DNA of 64,000 nt from Kordia periserrulae (GTDB taxonomy: Bacteria; Bacteroidota; Bacteroidia; Flavobacteriales; Flavobacteriaceae). The notes under the pieces were generated by a model. It had not been told where the DNA came from, made no database searches, and worked only from the letters and a program-made list of their open reading frames with translations. Position 1 is the first letter of the stretch; every line of letters starts with the position of its first letter. Where the stretch lies: assembly GCF_003054265.1 (NCBI RefSeq), contig NZ_QBKT01000004.1, positions 124,001-188,000 on the forward strand, read 5' to 3'. Position numbers and translations under genes: made by a program. This document shows, piece by piece, positions 1-7,883 of the stretch.

Positions 1-1
1 A

Positions 2-220
2 GCTGGTGGCGCGCAAATGTTTAAAGATGCTGAACCTGGCAATAAAGAAGTCAACATTGAACGTACAGAGCAAGCATTAGACGTAAAACCAGATATCATT
101 GCGGCGGGTTGCCCGTTCTGTAATACCATGATGACGGACGGAATTAAAAACAAAGAAAAAGAAGATAGTATTGTAGTTCAAGATATTGCGGAACTTATTG
201 CAAATGCACAAGATTTATAA
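2..220 (+). CDS. (Fe-S)-binding CCG-domain protein, C-terminal fragment
   Basis: The window opens inside this gene: the frame is open from base 2 and reads AGGAQMFKDAEPG before ending at a TAA. The fragment holds a CPFC pair inside AAGCPFCNTMMTDG, which fits the last CxxC of a CCG domain as found in LutA/GlpC/HdrB-type iron-sulfur proteins. These are cytosolic electron-transfer or oxidase subunits for substrates such as lactate or glycolate. Only about 72 residues are visible, so the exact family member and start are unknown. The next gene starts 1 nt after the stop, suggesting co-transcription. Confidence 0.75.
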   Translation, partial: AGGAQMFKDAEPGNKEVNIERTEQALDVKPDIIAAGCPFCNTMMTDGIKNKEKEDSIVVQDIAELIANAQDL

Positions 221-221
221 A

Positions 222-863
222 ATGAAAAAAATAATAGTATTACTACTTGCGTTGTGCACAACAATAGTTGTCAACGCACAAGATAAAGACTCAAAAGACG
301 CGGTATTAGAAGACATTACCAAAGATGTGTGTGAATGTGTCTCAGACAAGGTAGCAGAAGGAATTCCACGAAAAGAAATTGAAGTTCAGTTAGGCTTATG
401 CCTTATCAATTCGTATGGGAAATATAGAGAACGCATTGAAAAATTCATGGAAATTGCCTTTAGTGATCCAGAATCTATGGAGAAATTTGGGCAGGAAATC
501 GGCATGAAAATGCTCACAGTTTGTCCTGATACCTTTATGGCTTTTGCGAAAGATTTGATTGAAGAAGAAGTCGAAAATTACAATCCTGAAAGCGAAACAA
601 ACTCAAAAGTTTCTACAGTTTCAGGCGAAGTGGTAAAGTTAGACAATGACCAATTCAATGTGTTGTATTTTAAAGGAAACAACAAGCGAACGTATAAGCT
701 TCTTTGGCAAGAATACTTTGAAGGACAAGAATTGTTGCTAGATTTTAAAAGTCTGAAAAACAAAAACATCGAAGTTTCTTTTGAAGATAAAGAAATGTAC
801 GATCCTAAATTGAAAGACTACCGTACGTACAAAGTGTTGCGAAAAATTGAAATTGTAAATTAA
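222..863 (+). CDS. secreted protein of unknown function
   Basis: A 213-aa protein with a signal peptide (MKKIIVLLLALCTTIVVNAQ, likely cut after Ala-Gln). The mature N-terminal half is helical with paired cysteines (CEC and GLC segments); the C-terminal ~90 residues alternate polar and hydrophobic residues, look beta-rich, and begin SGEVVKLDNDQFNVLYFKG. I do not recognise the family. The ATG at 222 was chosen because it begins the signal peptide and lies 1 nt after the upstream stop; an in-frame TTG further upstream would put 12 residues inside the previous gene. Probably periplasmic and co-transcribed with its neighbours. Confidence 0.75.
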   Translation: MKKIIVLLLALCTTIVVNAQDKDSKDAVLEDITKDVCECVSDKVAEGIPRKEIEVQLGLCLINSYGKYRERIEKFMEIAFSDPESMEKFGQEIGMKMLTVCPDTFMAFAKDLIEEEVENYNPESETNSKVSTVSGEVVKLDNDQFNVLYFKGNNKRTYKLLWQEYFEGQELLLDFKSLKNKNIEVSFEDKEMYDPKLKDYRTYKVLRKIEIVN

Positions 864-869
864 GGACAG

Positions 870-1355
870 ATGCTTGTAGAATTTGACAACATTTCAGACG
901 ACGCGCGAATTTGGATTTACCAAGCCAATCGCTCCTTTAGCGATGAAGAATTAGAAGAAATCAACTCGAAACTTTCTAACTTTATCACGCAATGGACAGC
1001 GCATGGAAGCGATTTAGAAGCAGCTTTCGACATCAAATACAAACGTTTTATCATCCTTGCTGTAGACCAATCTAAGCAAATGGCAACAGGTTGTTCTATT
1101 GATGCTTCGGTACATTTTATCCAACAATTAGAAAAAGACTACAATGTCGATTTGATGGACAAAATGAACGTATCGTACAAACAAGGTGAATATGTTGCTT
1201 ACAAAGACTTAAAAGCCTTCCGAAAAATGGCAAAAGACCGTGCAGTCACAGGAAACACCATCGTTTTCAACAACTTGGTTACCACAAAAGCGGAATTTTT
1301 AGAAAACTGGGAAGTGCCTGCCAAAGAAAGTTGGCATGGGCGCTTTTTGAGTTAA
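870..1355 (+). CDS. conserved flavobacterial protein (often labelled ABC transporter ATPase)
   Basis: A 161-aa cytosolic protein starting MLVEFDNISDDARIWIYQAN, with a GGACAG ribosome-binding site just before the ATG. Proteins like this are common in Flavobacteriaceae and are often labelled ABC transporter ATPase, but I see no Walker A, signature or Walker B motif, so that label is not supported here. It is last in the run of genes from the window start and is followed by a strong terminator. Function unknown. Confidence 0.75.
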   Translation: MLVEFDNISDDARIWIYQANRSFSDEELEEINSKLSNFITQWTAHGSDLEAAFDIKYKRFIILAVDQSKQMATGCSIDASVHFIQQLEKDYNVDLMDKMNVSYKQGEYVAYKDLKAFRKMAKDRAVTGNTIVFNNLVTTKAEFLENWEVPAKESWHGRFLS

Positions 1356-1380
1356 TCAAACAATACTATCAAAATAAACT

Positions 1381-1413
1381 AAAAAGACACATTGTTACTG
1401 ATGTGTCTTTTTT
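1381..1413 (+). terminator. intrinsic terminator
   Basis: A 12-bp stem (AAAAAGACACAT / ATGTGTCTTTTT) with an 8-nt loop runs into a T-tract, 25 bp after the stop at 1355. It ends the leftmost gene run; the A-tract on the other side could let it act in both directions. Confidence 0.85.
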
Positions 1414-1485
1414 AGTTTTTTAATTTTTTTACAGAGAAAAAACAATTTCTATTGGAATTAAACTTATTCCAACTCACGTTAAATT

Positions 1486-1697
1486 ATGTGAGTTAGACAT
1501 AAGAAATCGTCAAATTGTTCTTAATTCACTGATAAATAATCCTTTGCCTGTTCGAGCGCAGTCGAGAACACAAGAAACTGTGCGTTTCAATCGAATCTCG
1601 GTAGCTTCGCTCGGTAGCTGCGATAATGCTCAATTTGACACTTTTTATAAGTAATTAGAAGTCAGTTAAGTATGAAAATATTTATACCAACTCACAT
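1486..1697 (+). repeat. MITE-like repeat, family A copy 1
   Basis: About 210 bp bounded by GTGAGTT (1488) and AACTCAC (ending 1695). Inside are a hairpin-forming GTTCGAGCGCAGTCGAGAAC (1550-1569) and an arm pair around GGTAGCTTCGCTCGGTAGCT. Copies lie at 32232-32447 and 59477-59691 in the same orientation. An extra AACTCAC sits just outside at 1471-1477, so the left edge may be composite. No open reading frame of note. With the terminator and the promoter at 1814, this accounts for the 1356-1844 gap. Confidence 0.75.
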
Positions 1698-1813
1698 CAA
1701 ATTATAAAATTATGTTAACGAACTATAGCCAATTTCTTTCTTTTTTGCTGTAACTATGATTTTCAAGTAATTGAACTATGGAAATACCGTAAGTATTTGA
1801 TTTTCATATGTTT

Positions 1814-1821
1814 TATCTTTA
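1814..1821 (+). promoter_or_regulatory. -7 promoter box for the lanthipeptide gene
   Basis: TATCTTTA fits the Bacteroidota -7 consensus TAnnTTTG with one mismatch. It puts the transcription start near 1824, about 20 nt before the ATG at 1845. The nearest TTG (1797) is 14 bp away, closer than usual, so the -33 element is uncertain. Confidence 0.5.
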
Positions 1822-1844
1822 TAATGAATTTAAATTAAAATAGT

Positions 1845-2048
1845 ATGAAAAAGAAAAATTTGAATGCAAAGTTAGCATTGAAGAAAAATTTAGTATCTAA
1901 TTTACAGGCAGAAACTGTAAAAGGAGCTGGAACAAATATCTGTTCTGGAACACAAGATACATGTATCAATTGTCAAGGACCAACCAAAGAATATCCGTGT
2001 CCAACGCCAACACGAGGCGACTGGACTTGTGGTTGCCCTGAGCAATAA
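1845..2048 (+). CDS. class I lanthipeptide-type RiPP precursor (orphan)
   Basis: A 67-aa peptide. Residues 1-29 match the Bacteroidota class I lanthipeptide leader pattern: a KKKNLN start, a lysine/leucine segment (LALKKNLVSNLQ) and a small-residue end (KGAG) suited to leader cleavage. The core (about 30-67) has six cysteines (33, 40, 43, 52, 62, 64) and several Ser/Thr residues, as needed for lanthionine rings or disulfides. No LanB/LanC enzyme, transporter or protease lies nearby, so modification would have to come from elsewhere, or the peptide may be unmodified. It has its own -7 box and its own terminator: a stand-alone gene. The call rests on the leader pattern. Confidence 0.75.
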   Translation: MKKKNLNAKLALKKNLVSNLQAETVKGAGTNICSGTQDTCINCQGPTKEYPCPTPTRGDWTCGCPEQ

Positions 2049-2127
2049 AAAACATATCACTTTATCCAACTTCAATATGTTTATAAGGAAACCTAAAGTA
2101 AGGATTCAATAAATTGGATAAAAGAAG

Positions 2128-2163
2128 AAAGCCTTGTTCTGCAAACGAACAAGGCTTTTTTTA
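2128..2163 (+). terminator. intrinsic terminator after the lanthipeptide gene
   Basis: The stem AAAGCCTTGTTC / GAACAAGGCTTT with a 7-nt loop is followed by a T-run. It lies about 80 bp downstream of the precursor stop; the stretch between is untranslated. Confidence 0.9.
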
Positions 2164-2243
2164 TGAAACAAAATATACAGATAACACAAACACAATAGCA
2201 GCATAAGCGATGCAACTATTGTATGTACTGATTTTTTTGTGAT

Positions 2244-2408
2244 TTAACTAGCAAGCGCAGCGTTGCTAAATTGATAATTTGGGTCTTTGCACATTCGCTG
2301 ATAAATTTCACGATCTACTGTAACAGGAATGTCTAAATGCGGGAGTTTTATTTGAAAACTTTCTCCCTTTTGGGTAAGTAATTGAACTCTTAAAGGTTGT
2401 TTCTCCAT
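2244..2408 (-). CDS. small conserved-looking protein, 54 aa
   Basis: The frame from the ATG at 2408 reads MEKQPLRVQLLTQKGESFQI and ends QFSNAALAS. It is balanced in composition, with basic and acidic residues spaced as in a folded domain, and has no signal peptide or membrane segment. It is the only reasonable coding frame between the lanthipeptide terminator and the next gene. Family not recognised. Support is composition and a plausible start only. Confidence 0.5.
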   Translation of the reverse strand: MEKQPLRVQLLTQKGESFQIKLPHLDIPVTVDREIYQRMCKDPNYQFSNAALAS

Positions 2409-2711
2409 AATCTATTAAATTAAAAAGTTAAACCATCTAAAAACACAATATGAAAGGCAAAATATATACCATTTCTGGAAACTAAAATTAAAAAAACTTT
2501 TGGAAAAATGCAAAAACTATACAGCTGTCAAAATGACACTATCAGTTGATTTTAGTAGGTTTCTAGTATAATTTCAACATAAAAAATGACAGTTTTTCTA
2601 AAAAAAGAAAGCAAATATCAAACGAGAAAATGCTAAAAATAGACTGGCATTTTATTTGTAAAATGAACAATGAAATTCTGAATATTGTTTAACTGTTTAA
2701 ATAGAAATCTC
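2409..2711. other. AT-rich intergenic stretch
   Basis: I see no coding frame, strong hairpin or recognisable repeat. It should carry divergent promoters for the small gene on the left and the secreted protein on the right, but I could not pick a convincing -33/-7 pair. Confidence 0.4.
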
Positions 2712-3134
2712 ATGAAATATCTAACAATGATGTGTGTATTATTGACGTTTCTCTCAGCGAAAACAGTCACTGCACAAGCCAAAGACAAGACAACACAACC
2801 TGATGAACGTGTTGAAGTTCACAAAGAATATGACGAATACGGAAATCTAATTCGTTTTGATTCGGTGTATTCGTATTCAAGTGGAAACCTAAAAGGACAT
2901 TCGTTAAAATTCGATTCTCTCATGAAAAACTTCTTTCCAAAGGAATTCTCCAACATGTTTCCAAACATGCCATTCGAATTTCAATCAGATCCTTTTGGTT
3001 TATTAAAACAGCAATCAACAGACTCTATCTGGAAACAACGTATGCAAGCACATCAACGTTTTATAGAAGAATTCTTAAAACGCTCGCTACCAAAATCAAC
3101 AAAAGAAGCAGAAATCAAACGAGAAAAAGTTTAA
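2712..3134 (+). CDS. small secreted protein of unknown function
   Basis: A 140-aa protein. The N-terminus MKYLTMMCVLLTFLSAKTVTAQ is a signal peptide; the mature part is charged, contains EYDEYGNLIRFDS, and has an amphipathic C-terminal region rich in Lys, Arg and Glu. The ATG at 2712 was preferred over an upstream in-frame TTG because it starts the signal peptide. It stands alone, followed by a family B repeat that may double as its terminator. Family not recognised. Confidence 0.7.
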   Translation: MKYLTMMCVLLTFLSAKTVTAQAKDKTTQPDERVEVHKEYDEYGNLIRFDSVYSYSSGNLKGHSLKFDSLMKNFFPKEFSNMFPNMPFEFQSDPFGLLKQQSTDSIWKQRMQAHQRFIEEFLKRSLPKSTKEAEIKREKV

Positions 3135-3140
3135 TACCAC

Positions 3141-3301
3141 AAAAAGCTGTCTAAAAGGTTTTTGTATTCGTCATTCTGAGCTTGATACTGAAATAAATTC
3201 AGCACGGGCTTCAGAATCTCATCAGATTGACTTTCAACTGTTATGAGAAACCAAATCAAGTTTGATTTGACGGAATATGTACTTTTTAGACAGCTTTTTT
3301 T
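3141..3301 (+). repeat. dispersed inverted-end repeat, family B copy 1
   Basis: The ends are inverted: AAAAAGCTGTCTAAAAGGT at the left and ACTTTTTAGACAGCTTTTTT at the right. The interior contains CGTCATTCTGAGCTTGA, a TCAGAATCTCATCA segment and a CAAATCAAGTTTGATTTGACG segment. A second full copy, inverted, lies at 35504-35640, and core-only pieces lie at 54261 and 55550. The right end has the form of a terminator, so it probably also ends transcription of the upstream gene. Confidence 0.75.
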
Positions 3302-3527
3302 ATAAGTTTTAACTTCGTTTTACGGTGAACTGCTATCGAGTTACGCAAAAACCTTATTGACGCTAACAATCAGTAGTAACCAAAAACCATTTCTAAAAAT
3401 GATGTTAAATTCCGTCTTTGCTTTTTTCTGTGCAATAAAGTCAGTACTTTTAAATCTATAATGCAAAAGACGTTCGCATGGCATCTTTTTTGCCCTGCAA
3501 ACACTATCAATGTTAGTGAAATACCCT

Positions 3528-6440
3528 ATGAATAAATTCAGCATCATCTTTATCATCATACTTTCTCTTTTTATAACTGGCGCGAAACAACCACATTTTG
3601 CCAACAAAGCTGCTTTTGAGGCACAAGAAAAATGGGTTGATAGTTTGTACACCAATATGACGCAAAAAGAGCGCTTTGCACAATTACTCACCATTACAGC
3701 GTATTCGGATAAAGATTTAGCGCATGACAATCGGGTAAAACTGCAAATTATGAAGCAGCATGTTGGTGGAATTCACTTCATGGGCGGAAATCCAACACAT
3801 CAAGTAGAATTGACCAATCAGTTTCAAAAACTTTCAAAAGTTCCATTATTAATTTCTATGGATGCCGAATGGGATTTTGGTAAAAAACTCGATTCCACAC
3901 ACACATTTCCGTACAACCTACTACTCGGCGCTGTTGAAAACGATACCATCATTGAAAACATCGGAAAACACATCGGAAAACACAGCAAACAAATAGGTGT
4001 ACATGCAGTATTTGGGCCGCAATCTGTGGTGCAAACGGAAGATAATCGTGCATTTGTGGGAAATCGTTCGTATGGAGAAAATATAGCGAACGTATCCAAA
4101 AAAGTCACTGCGTTTACCAAAGGAATTCAAAGTACAGGAATTATGGCAATTGCAACAGACTTTCCAAGTTATCCAAATACAGTAACCACTTCAGAAAACC
4201 TGCCCGAATTGACACTTTCTTCGGAAGAATTAGACAGCATTCAGTTTCCTGTGTATAAAGAACTCATCAAACAAAAAATTGGCGGCGTGCAAACGGCTCA
4301 CATTCTAGTGCCAAGTATGACCTCTGTATCGAGTTCACCAGCATCTTTTTCGCATAATATTGTCACCAAAAAACTAAAACACGAATTCGGTTTTCAAGGA
4401 TTGACATTTTCTCCATTGTTAAACGATGAACGTTTGCTGCAAGACAAAGAAATCAGTGAAGTCGCATTAGCGGCTTTCTTAGCGGGAAATGATGTATTAC
4501 TGTTACCAGGAGATGTGCAGCCCGTCATAGCAAAGTTTGAAGAAGCGTACAATGAAGGCTTGATCAAAGAAGCAGACGTTTCTCGTGCCGTAAAAAATAT
4601 ACTGCGTGCCAAATACAAGGCTGGTTTGCATACGCTTGAACCGTTATCGGAAGTGGCTGTTGTAGAAAAACTTGCGAGTGGAAAAGACAAAGCATTGCAT
4701 TACAAAGCGATAAAACATGCAATAACAGCATTGAAAATTGACAATTCCATAGTACCCATTCGAAACTTATCGCAACAAAAAATTGCCTATATCAAAATGG
4801 GCGACGCGAACGAAGCAACTTTTGTAAATACCTTACTAAAATATGCAGCGATTGATGTTATTGAAGAAAAAAATCTCGCAGACCTTACTGAAAAGCTAAA
4901 AAATTACACAACCGTCATTGTCGGATTGCACAAATCGGATGCGAGTCCGAAAGCGGATTATAAGTTTACAGAACGAGAAATCGTTTGGTTGCAAGAAATT
5001 TCGCGAGAAAGCAAGGTGATTTTGGCAGTATTTGCAAGTCCGCACAGTTTATCCAACATAAAAAGCTTTACCAATATTGATACCATTTTAATGTCGTATC
5101 AAAACAGTGAATTTTCGCAAGAAATCACTGCGCAAATCATTTTTGGAGCGGTAAAAGCACAAGGAAAATTACCCGTAGCCATCAAAGACGAATTTCCAAT
5201 CGGAACTGGCGTTGAAACACAAACCTTAGCACGCTTGGGATATGATTTTCCAGAAGCGGTTGGACTCAATTCCAAAAAATTATCCAAAATAGATTCGCTT
5301 GCAGCGTTGGTGGTTTCAGAAGAAATGGCGCCAGGTGTGCAATTACTCATCGCCCGAAAGGGAAAAATCATTTACAATAAAAATTTTGGGTATCACACGT
5401 ACGAAAAGAAACATAAAGTCACAGACCAAGATTTATACGACGTGGCTTCCATGACAAAGATTTTAGCCACATTGCCCTTAGTGATGAAGTTGGAAGAAAA
5501 CAAAAAAATGGCGCTGACGTCCAAATTGGAAGATTTATTGCCAATGTTTAAAGAAACCAACAAAGACACGCTCAAAGTTGTAGAAATACTATCGCATTAC
5601 GCGCGCTTAAAACCTTGGATTCCTTTTTACATCAACACGTTAGACAGTGTTACGAAGAAACCCGACAAAAAGTGGTACCGACGCAAGCAATCGAAGAAAT
5701 TCAATATAAAAGTCGCAGATAAATTATACATGAAAGCGGAATACAAAGATTCCATGATGCAGCGAATTATAGACAGCGACTTATTGGAAAAACATCGCTA
5801 TCGTTACAGCGACTTGCCTTTTTATATTTTAAAAGAATATGTAGAAACGATGTATAATGCTGATTTAAACGCCGTAACGCAGCAATACTTTTACAAATCG
5901 TTAGGGGCGCATCGAACAACGTACAATCCGTTGGAAAAATTTTCAAAAGACGTGATAGTTCCTTCTGAAAAAGACGACTACTATCGAAATCAAGTAGTAC
6001 AAGGGTACGTGCACGACATGGGCGCTGCGATGCAAGGCGGCATCGGCGGACATGCGGGATTGTTTAGCACCGCAAATGATGTGGCAAAAATAATGCAAAT
6101 GTATCTGCAAAATGGCGTGTATGGCGATGTGCAATATTTGGATGCAGCCACCATTGCAAAGTTCAATAATTGTTACTATTGTGATAAAGACAATCGTCGT
6201 GGTGTGGGATTTGACAAACCACAACTAGGAGACGTAGGTCCAACCTGTGGTTGTGTATCCATGAAAAGTTTTGGACATTCTGGCTTTACAGGAACGTACA
6301 CATGGGCAGACCCTGAGGAAGAAATAGTTTATGTATTTTTGTCCAACAGAACCTTTCCGACAATGTCGAACCGAAAACTGATTAAAACCAATATACGAAC
6401 CGAAATTCAAAAGCTTATTTACGAAGCTATTGAAAAATAA
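3528..6440 (+). CDS. GH3-like domain fused to serine beta-lactamase-type hydrolase
   Basis: A 970-aa exported protein (signal peptide MNKFSIIFIIILSLFITGA). Residues ~30-560 have the glycoside hydrolase 3 fold seen in NagZ-type N-acetylglucosaminidases. Residues ~590-970 form a class C beta-lactamase/DD-peptidase-like domain with SMTK (Ser641 to Lys644), YSD in RYRYSDLPF, and HSGFTG. GH3-beta-lactamase fusions are known in Bacteroidota and probably act on peptidoglycan. In this copy the GH3 motifs look broken: the KHFPGHGDT region reads IATDFPSYPNT, and the TDA nucleophile site reads SPL (Pro296). The serine hydrolase motifs look intact. The ATG at 3528 begins the signal peptide; one 18 bp upstream is possible. 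bshA follows 11 nt after the stop. Confidence 0.88.
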   Translation: MNKFSIIFIIILSLFITGAKQPHFANKAAFEAQEKWVDSLYTNMTQKERFAQLLTITAYSDKDLAHDNRVKLQIMKQHVGGIHFMGGNPTHQVELTNQFQKLSKVPLLISMDAEWDFGKKLDSTHTFPYNLLLGAVENDTIIENIGKHIGKHSKQIGVHAVFGPQSVVQTEDNRAFVGNRSYGENIANVSKKVTAFTKGIQSTGIMAIATDFPSYPNTVTTSENLPELTLSSEELDSIQFPVYKELIKQKIGGVQTAHILVPSMTSVSSSPASFSHNIVTKKLKHEFGFQGLTFSPLLNDERLLQDKEISEVALAAFLAGNDVLLLPGDVQPVIAKFEEAYNEGLIKEADVSRAVKNILRAKYKAGLHTLEPLSEVAVVEKLASGKDKALHYKAIKHAITALKIDNSIVPIRNLSQQKIAYIKMGDANEATFVNTLLKYAAIDVIEEKNLADLTEKLKNYTTVIVGLHKSDASPKADYKFTEREIVWLQEISRESKVILAVFASPHSLSNIKSFTNIDTILMSYQNSEFSQEITAQIIFGAVKAQGKLPVAIKDEFPIGTGVETQTLARLGYDFPEAVGLNSKKLSKIDSLAALVVSEEMAPGVQLLIARKGKIIYNKNFGYHTYEKKHKVTDQDLYDVASMTKILATLPLVMKLEENKKMALTSKLEDLLPMFKETNKDTLKVVEILSHYARLKPWIPFYINTLDSVTKKPDKKWYRRKQSKKFNIKVADKLYMKAEYKDSMMQRIIDSDLLEKHRYRYSDLPFYILKEYVETMYNADLNAVTQQYFYKSLGAHRTTYNPLEKFSKDVIVPSEKDDYYRNQVVQGYVHDMGAAMQGGIGGHAGLFSTANDVAKIMQMYLQNGVYGDVQYLDAATIAKFNNCYYCDKDNRRGVGFDKPQLGDVGPTCGCVSMKSFGHSGFTGTYTWADPEEEIVYVFLSNRTFPTMSNRKLIKTNIRTEIQKLIYEAIEK

Positions 6441-6451
6441 ACCAACTAAAT

Positions 6452-7579
6452 TTGAAAATAGCAATAGTATGTTATCCAACCTTTGGCGGAAGTGGCGTTG
6501 TAGCGACAGAGCTCGGAATTGCCTTAGCGAATAGAGGACACGAAATACATTTTATTACCTACAAACAGCCAGTTCGTTTGGCATTGTTGGGTGAAAATAT
6601 CCACTTTCACGAAGTATTTGTACCCGAATATCCGTTGTTTCATTACCAACCGTACGAGCTTGCCTTGTCGAGCAAATTGGTAGATATGGTCAAACTTCAT
6701 AAAATAGACTTATTACACGTACACTACGCAATTCCGCATGCATACGCAGGTTATATGGCGAAAAAGATGTTGGCAGAAGAAGGTATTTCCATTCCGATGG
6801 TGACTACATTGCACGGAACCGATATCACTTTAGTGGGAAGTCATCCATTTTACAAGCCTGCGGTCACGTTTAGCATCAACCAATCGGATGTGGTAACGTC
6901 GGTTTCTGAAAGTTTAAAGCAAGATACGCTGCGTTTGTTTAATATTAAGGGTGACATTGATGTCATTCCAAACTTTATAGATGCTTCTAAATACAATCAT
7001 GATTTTACCGATTGTCAACGAACGATGATGGCAACACAAAATGAAAAAATCATCACACACATTAGCAACTTCCGAAAAGTAAAACGCATAGACGATGTAG
7101 TGAAGATTTTTTATGAAATTCAAAAAGAAATTCCTGCCAAACTCATGATGGTTGGTGAAGGACCGGAAAAAGAACCTGCGGAATTATTGTGTGAAAAACT
7201 TGGTATCGCGAATAAAGTGATTTTCTTTGGAAACAGTAATGAAATCGATAAAATTCTCTGTTTCTCCGATTTATTTTTATTACCGTCAGAAACCGAAAGT
7301 TTTGGATTGGCAGCGTTGGAAGCGATGATTTCGTCTGTTCCAGTAATATCAAGCAATACAGGTGGAATTCCTGAAGTAAATGTGCATGGCGTTTCGGGAT
7401 ATTTAAGCGAAGTAGGCGATGTAGAAGAGATGTCGCAAAACGCGTTAAAAATCTTAAAAGACGAAAAAGAACTCAAAAAATTCAAAGCTGCCGCTAAGAA
7501 AGAAGCGTTGAAATTTGATATCAATAAAATTGTGCCTGTGTATGAGTTTATTTACCAGAAGGCGTTTGAGATAGCGTGA
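6452..7579 (+). CDS. bshA: N-acetyl-alpha-D-glucosaminyl L-malate synthase BshA
   Basis: A 375-aa GT-B glycosyltransferase (GT4 type) that joins UDP-GlcNAc to L-malate, the first step of bacillithiol synthesis. The N-terminus KIAIVCYPTFGGSGVVATEL, the HYAIPHAYAGYMA segment, TTLHGTDITLVG, and the C-terminal donor-site ETESFGLAALEAM are typical of BshA. The start is a TTG, 11 nt after the previous stop; no ATG gives the conserved N-terminus. Probably co-transcribed with the GH3 fusion gene. A likely bacillithiol transferase is at 24838. Confidence 0.93.
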   Translation: MKIAIVCYPTFGGSGVVATELGIALANRGHEIHFITYKQPVRLALLGENIHFHEVFVPEYPLFHYQPYELALSSKLVDMVKLHKIDLLHVHYAIPHAYAGYMAKKMLAEEGISIPMVTTLHGTDITLVGSHPFYKPAVTFSINQSDVVTSVSESLKQDTLRLFNIKGDIDVIPNFIDASKYNHDFTDCQRTMMATQNEKIITHISNFRKVKRIDDVVKIFYEIQKEIPAKLMMVGEGPEKEPAELLCEKLGIANKVIFFGNSNEIDKILCFSDLFLLPSETESFGLAALEAMISSVPVISSNTGGIPEVNVHGVSGYLSEVGDVEEMSQNALKILKDEKELKKFKAAAKKEALKFDINKIVPVYEFIYQKAFEIA

Positions 7580-7588
7580 TTTTAGATT

Positions 7589-7661
7589 CGCTTCGCTGTT
7601 GGAATCTAGACCGCTTCGCTACTAGATTATAGATACGCTTCGCTTTTAGACTCGCTTCGCT
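7589..7661 (+). repeat. interspersed CGCTTCGCT repeats
   Basis: Four exact copies of CGCTTCGCT start at 7589, 7612, 7636 and 7653, separated by TAGA/AATCTAGA-like spacers. They begin right after the bshA stop. The same 9-mer follows ung at 31457 and 31500, and occurs inverted at 63147. The rest of the 7580-7883 gap is AT-rich, with no gene seen. Confidence 0.7.
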
Positions 7662-7883
7662 CGATTCAAGGTTTGTTTGGAAATCACTTCGCTCTTTTTG
7701 TTTGTTTCGTTTCGCTTTTGGAATTTCTTCTATTGCTCGACTTTGTGATTTTTTGTTTTGTGTTTTTTAATGTTACTTGCAAATACGAACCGAATGCTTA
7801 CATTTGAAACATGAGCAATGGAGAAGTACTATGGATTTTGTGAAAAATACATTTTCAAATCTTCAAATTCGCACTTTGTCAAA

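Noticed and set aside
870-1355. ABC transporter ATPase
   Set aside because: No Walker A, signature or Walker B motif; the name appears to be a database tradition.
1471-1494. AACTCAC / GTGAGTT palindrome just outside repeat A1 as a separate operator
   Set aside because: It matches the ends of family A, so the simpler view is a second element end or a composite insertion.
1479-1705. A 7-bp target-site duplication (AAATTAT) at repeat A1
   Set aside because: AAATTAT is present on both sides but out of register with the ends seen in A2, and AT-rich DNA makes chance matches likely.
3341-3730. 129-aa frame on the minus strand over the GH3 gene start
   Set aside because: Mostly antisense to the real gene; no signal peptide or family pattern.
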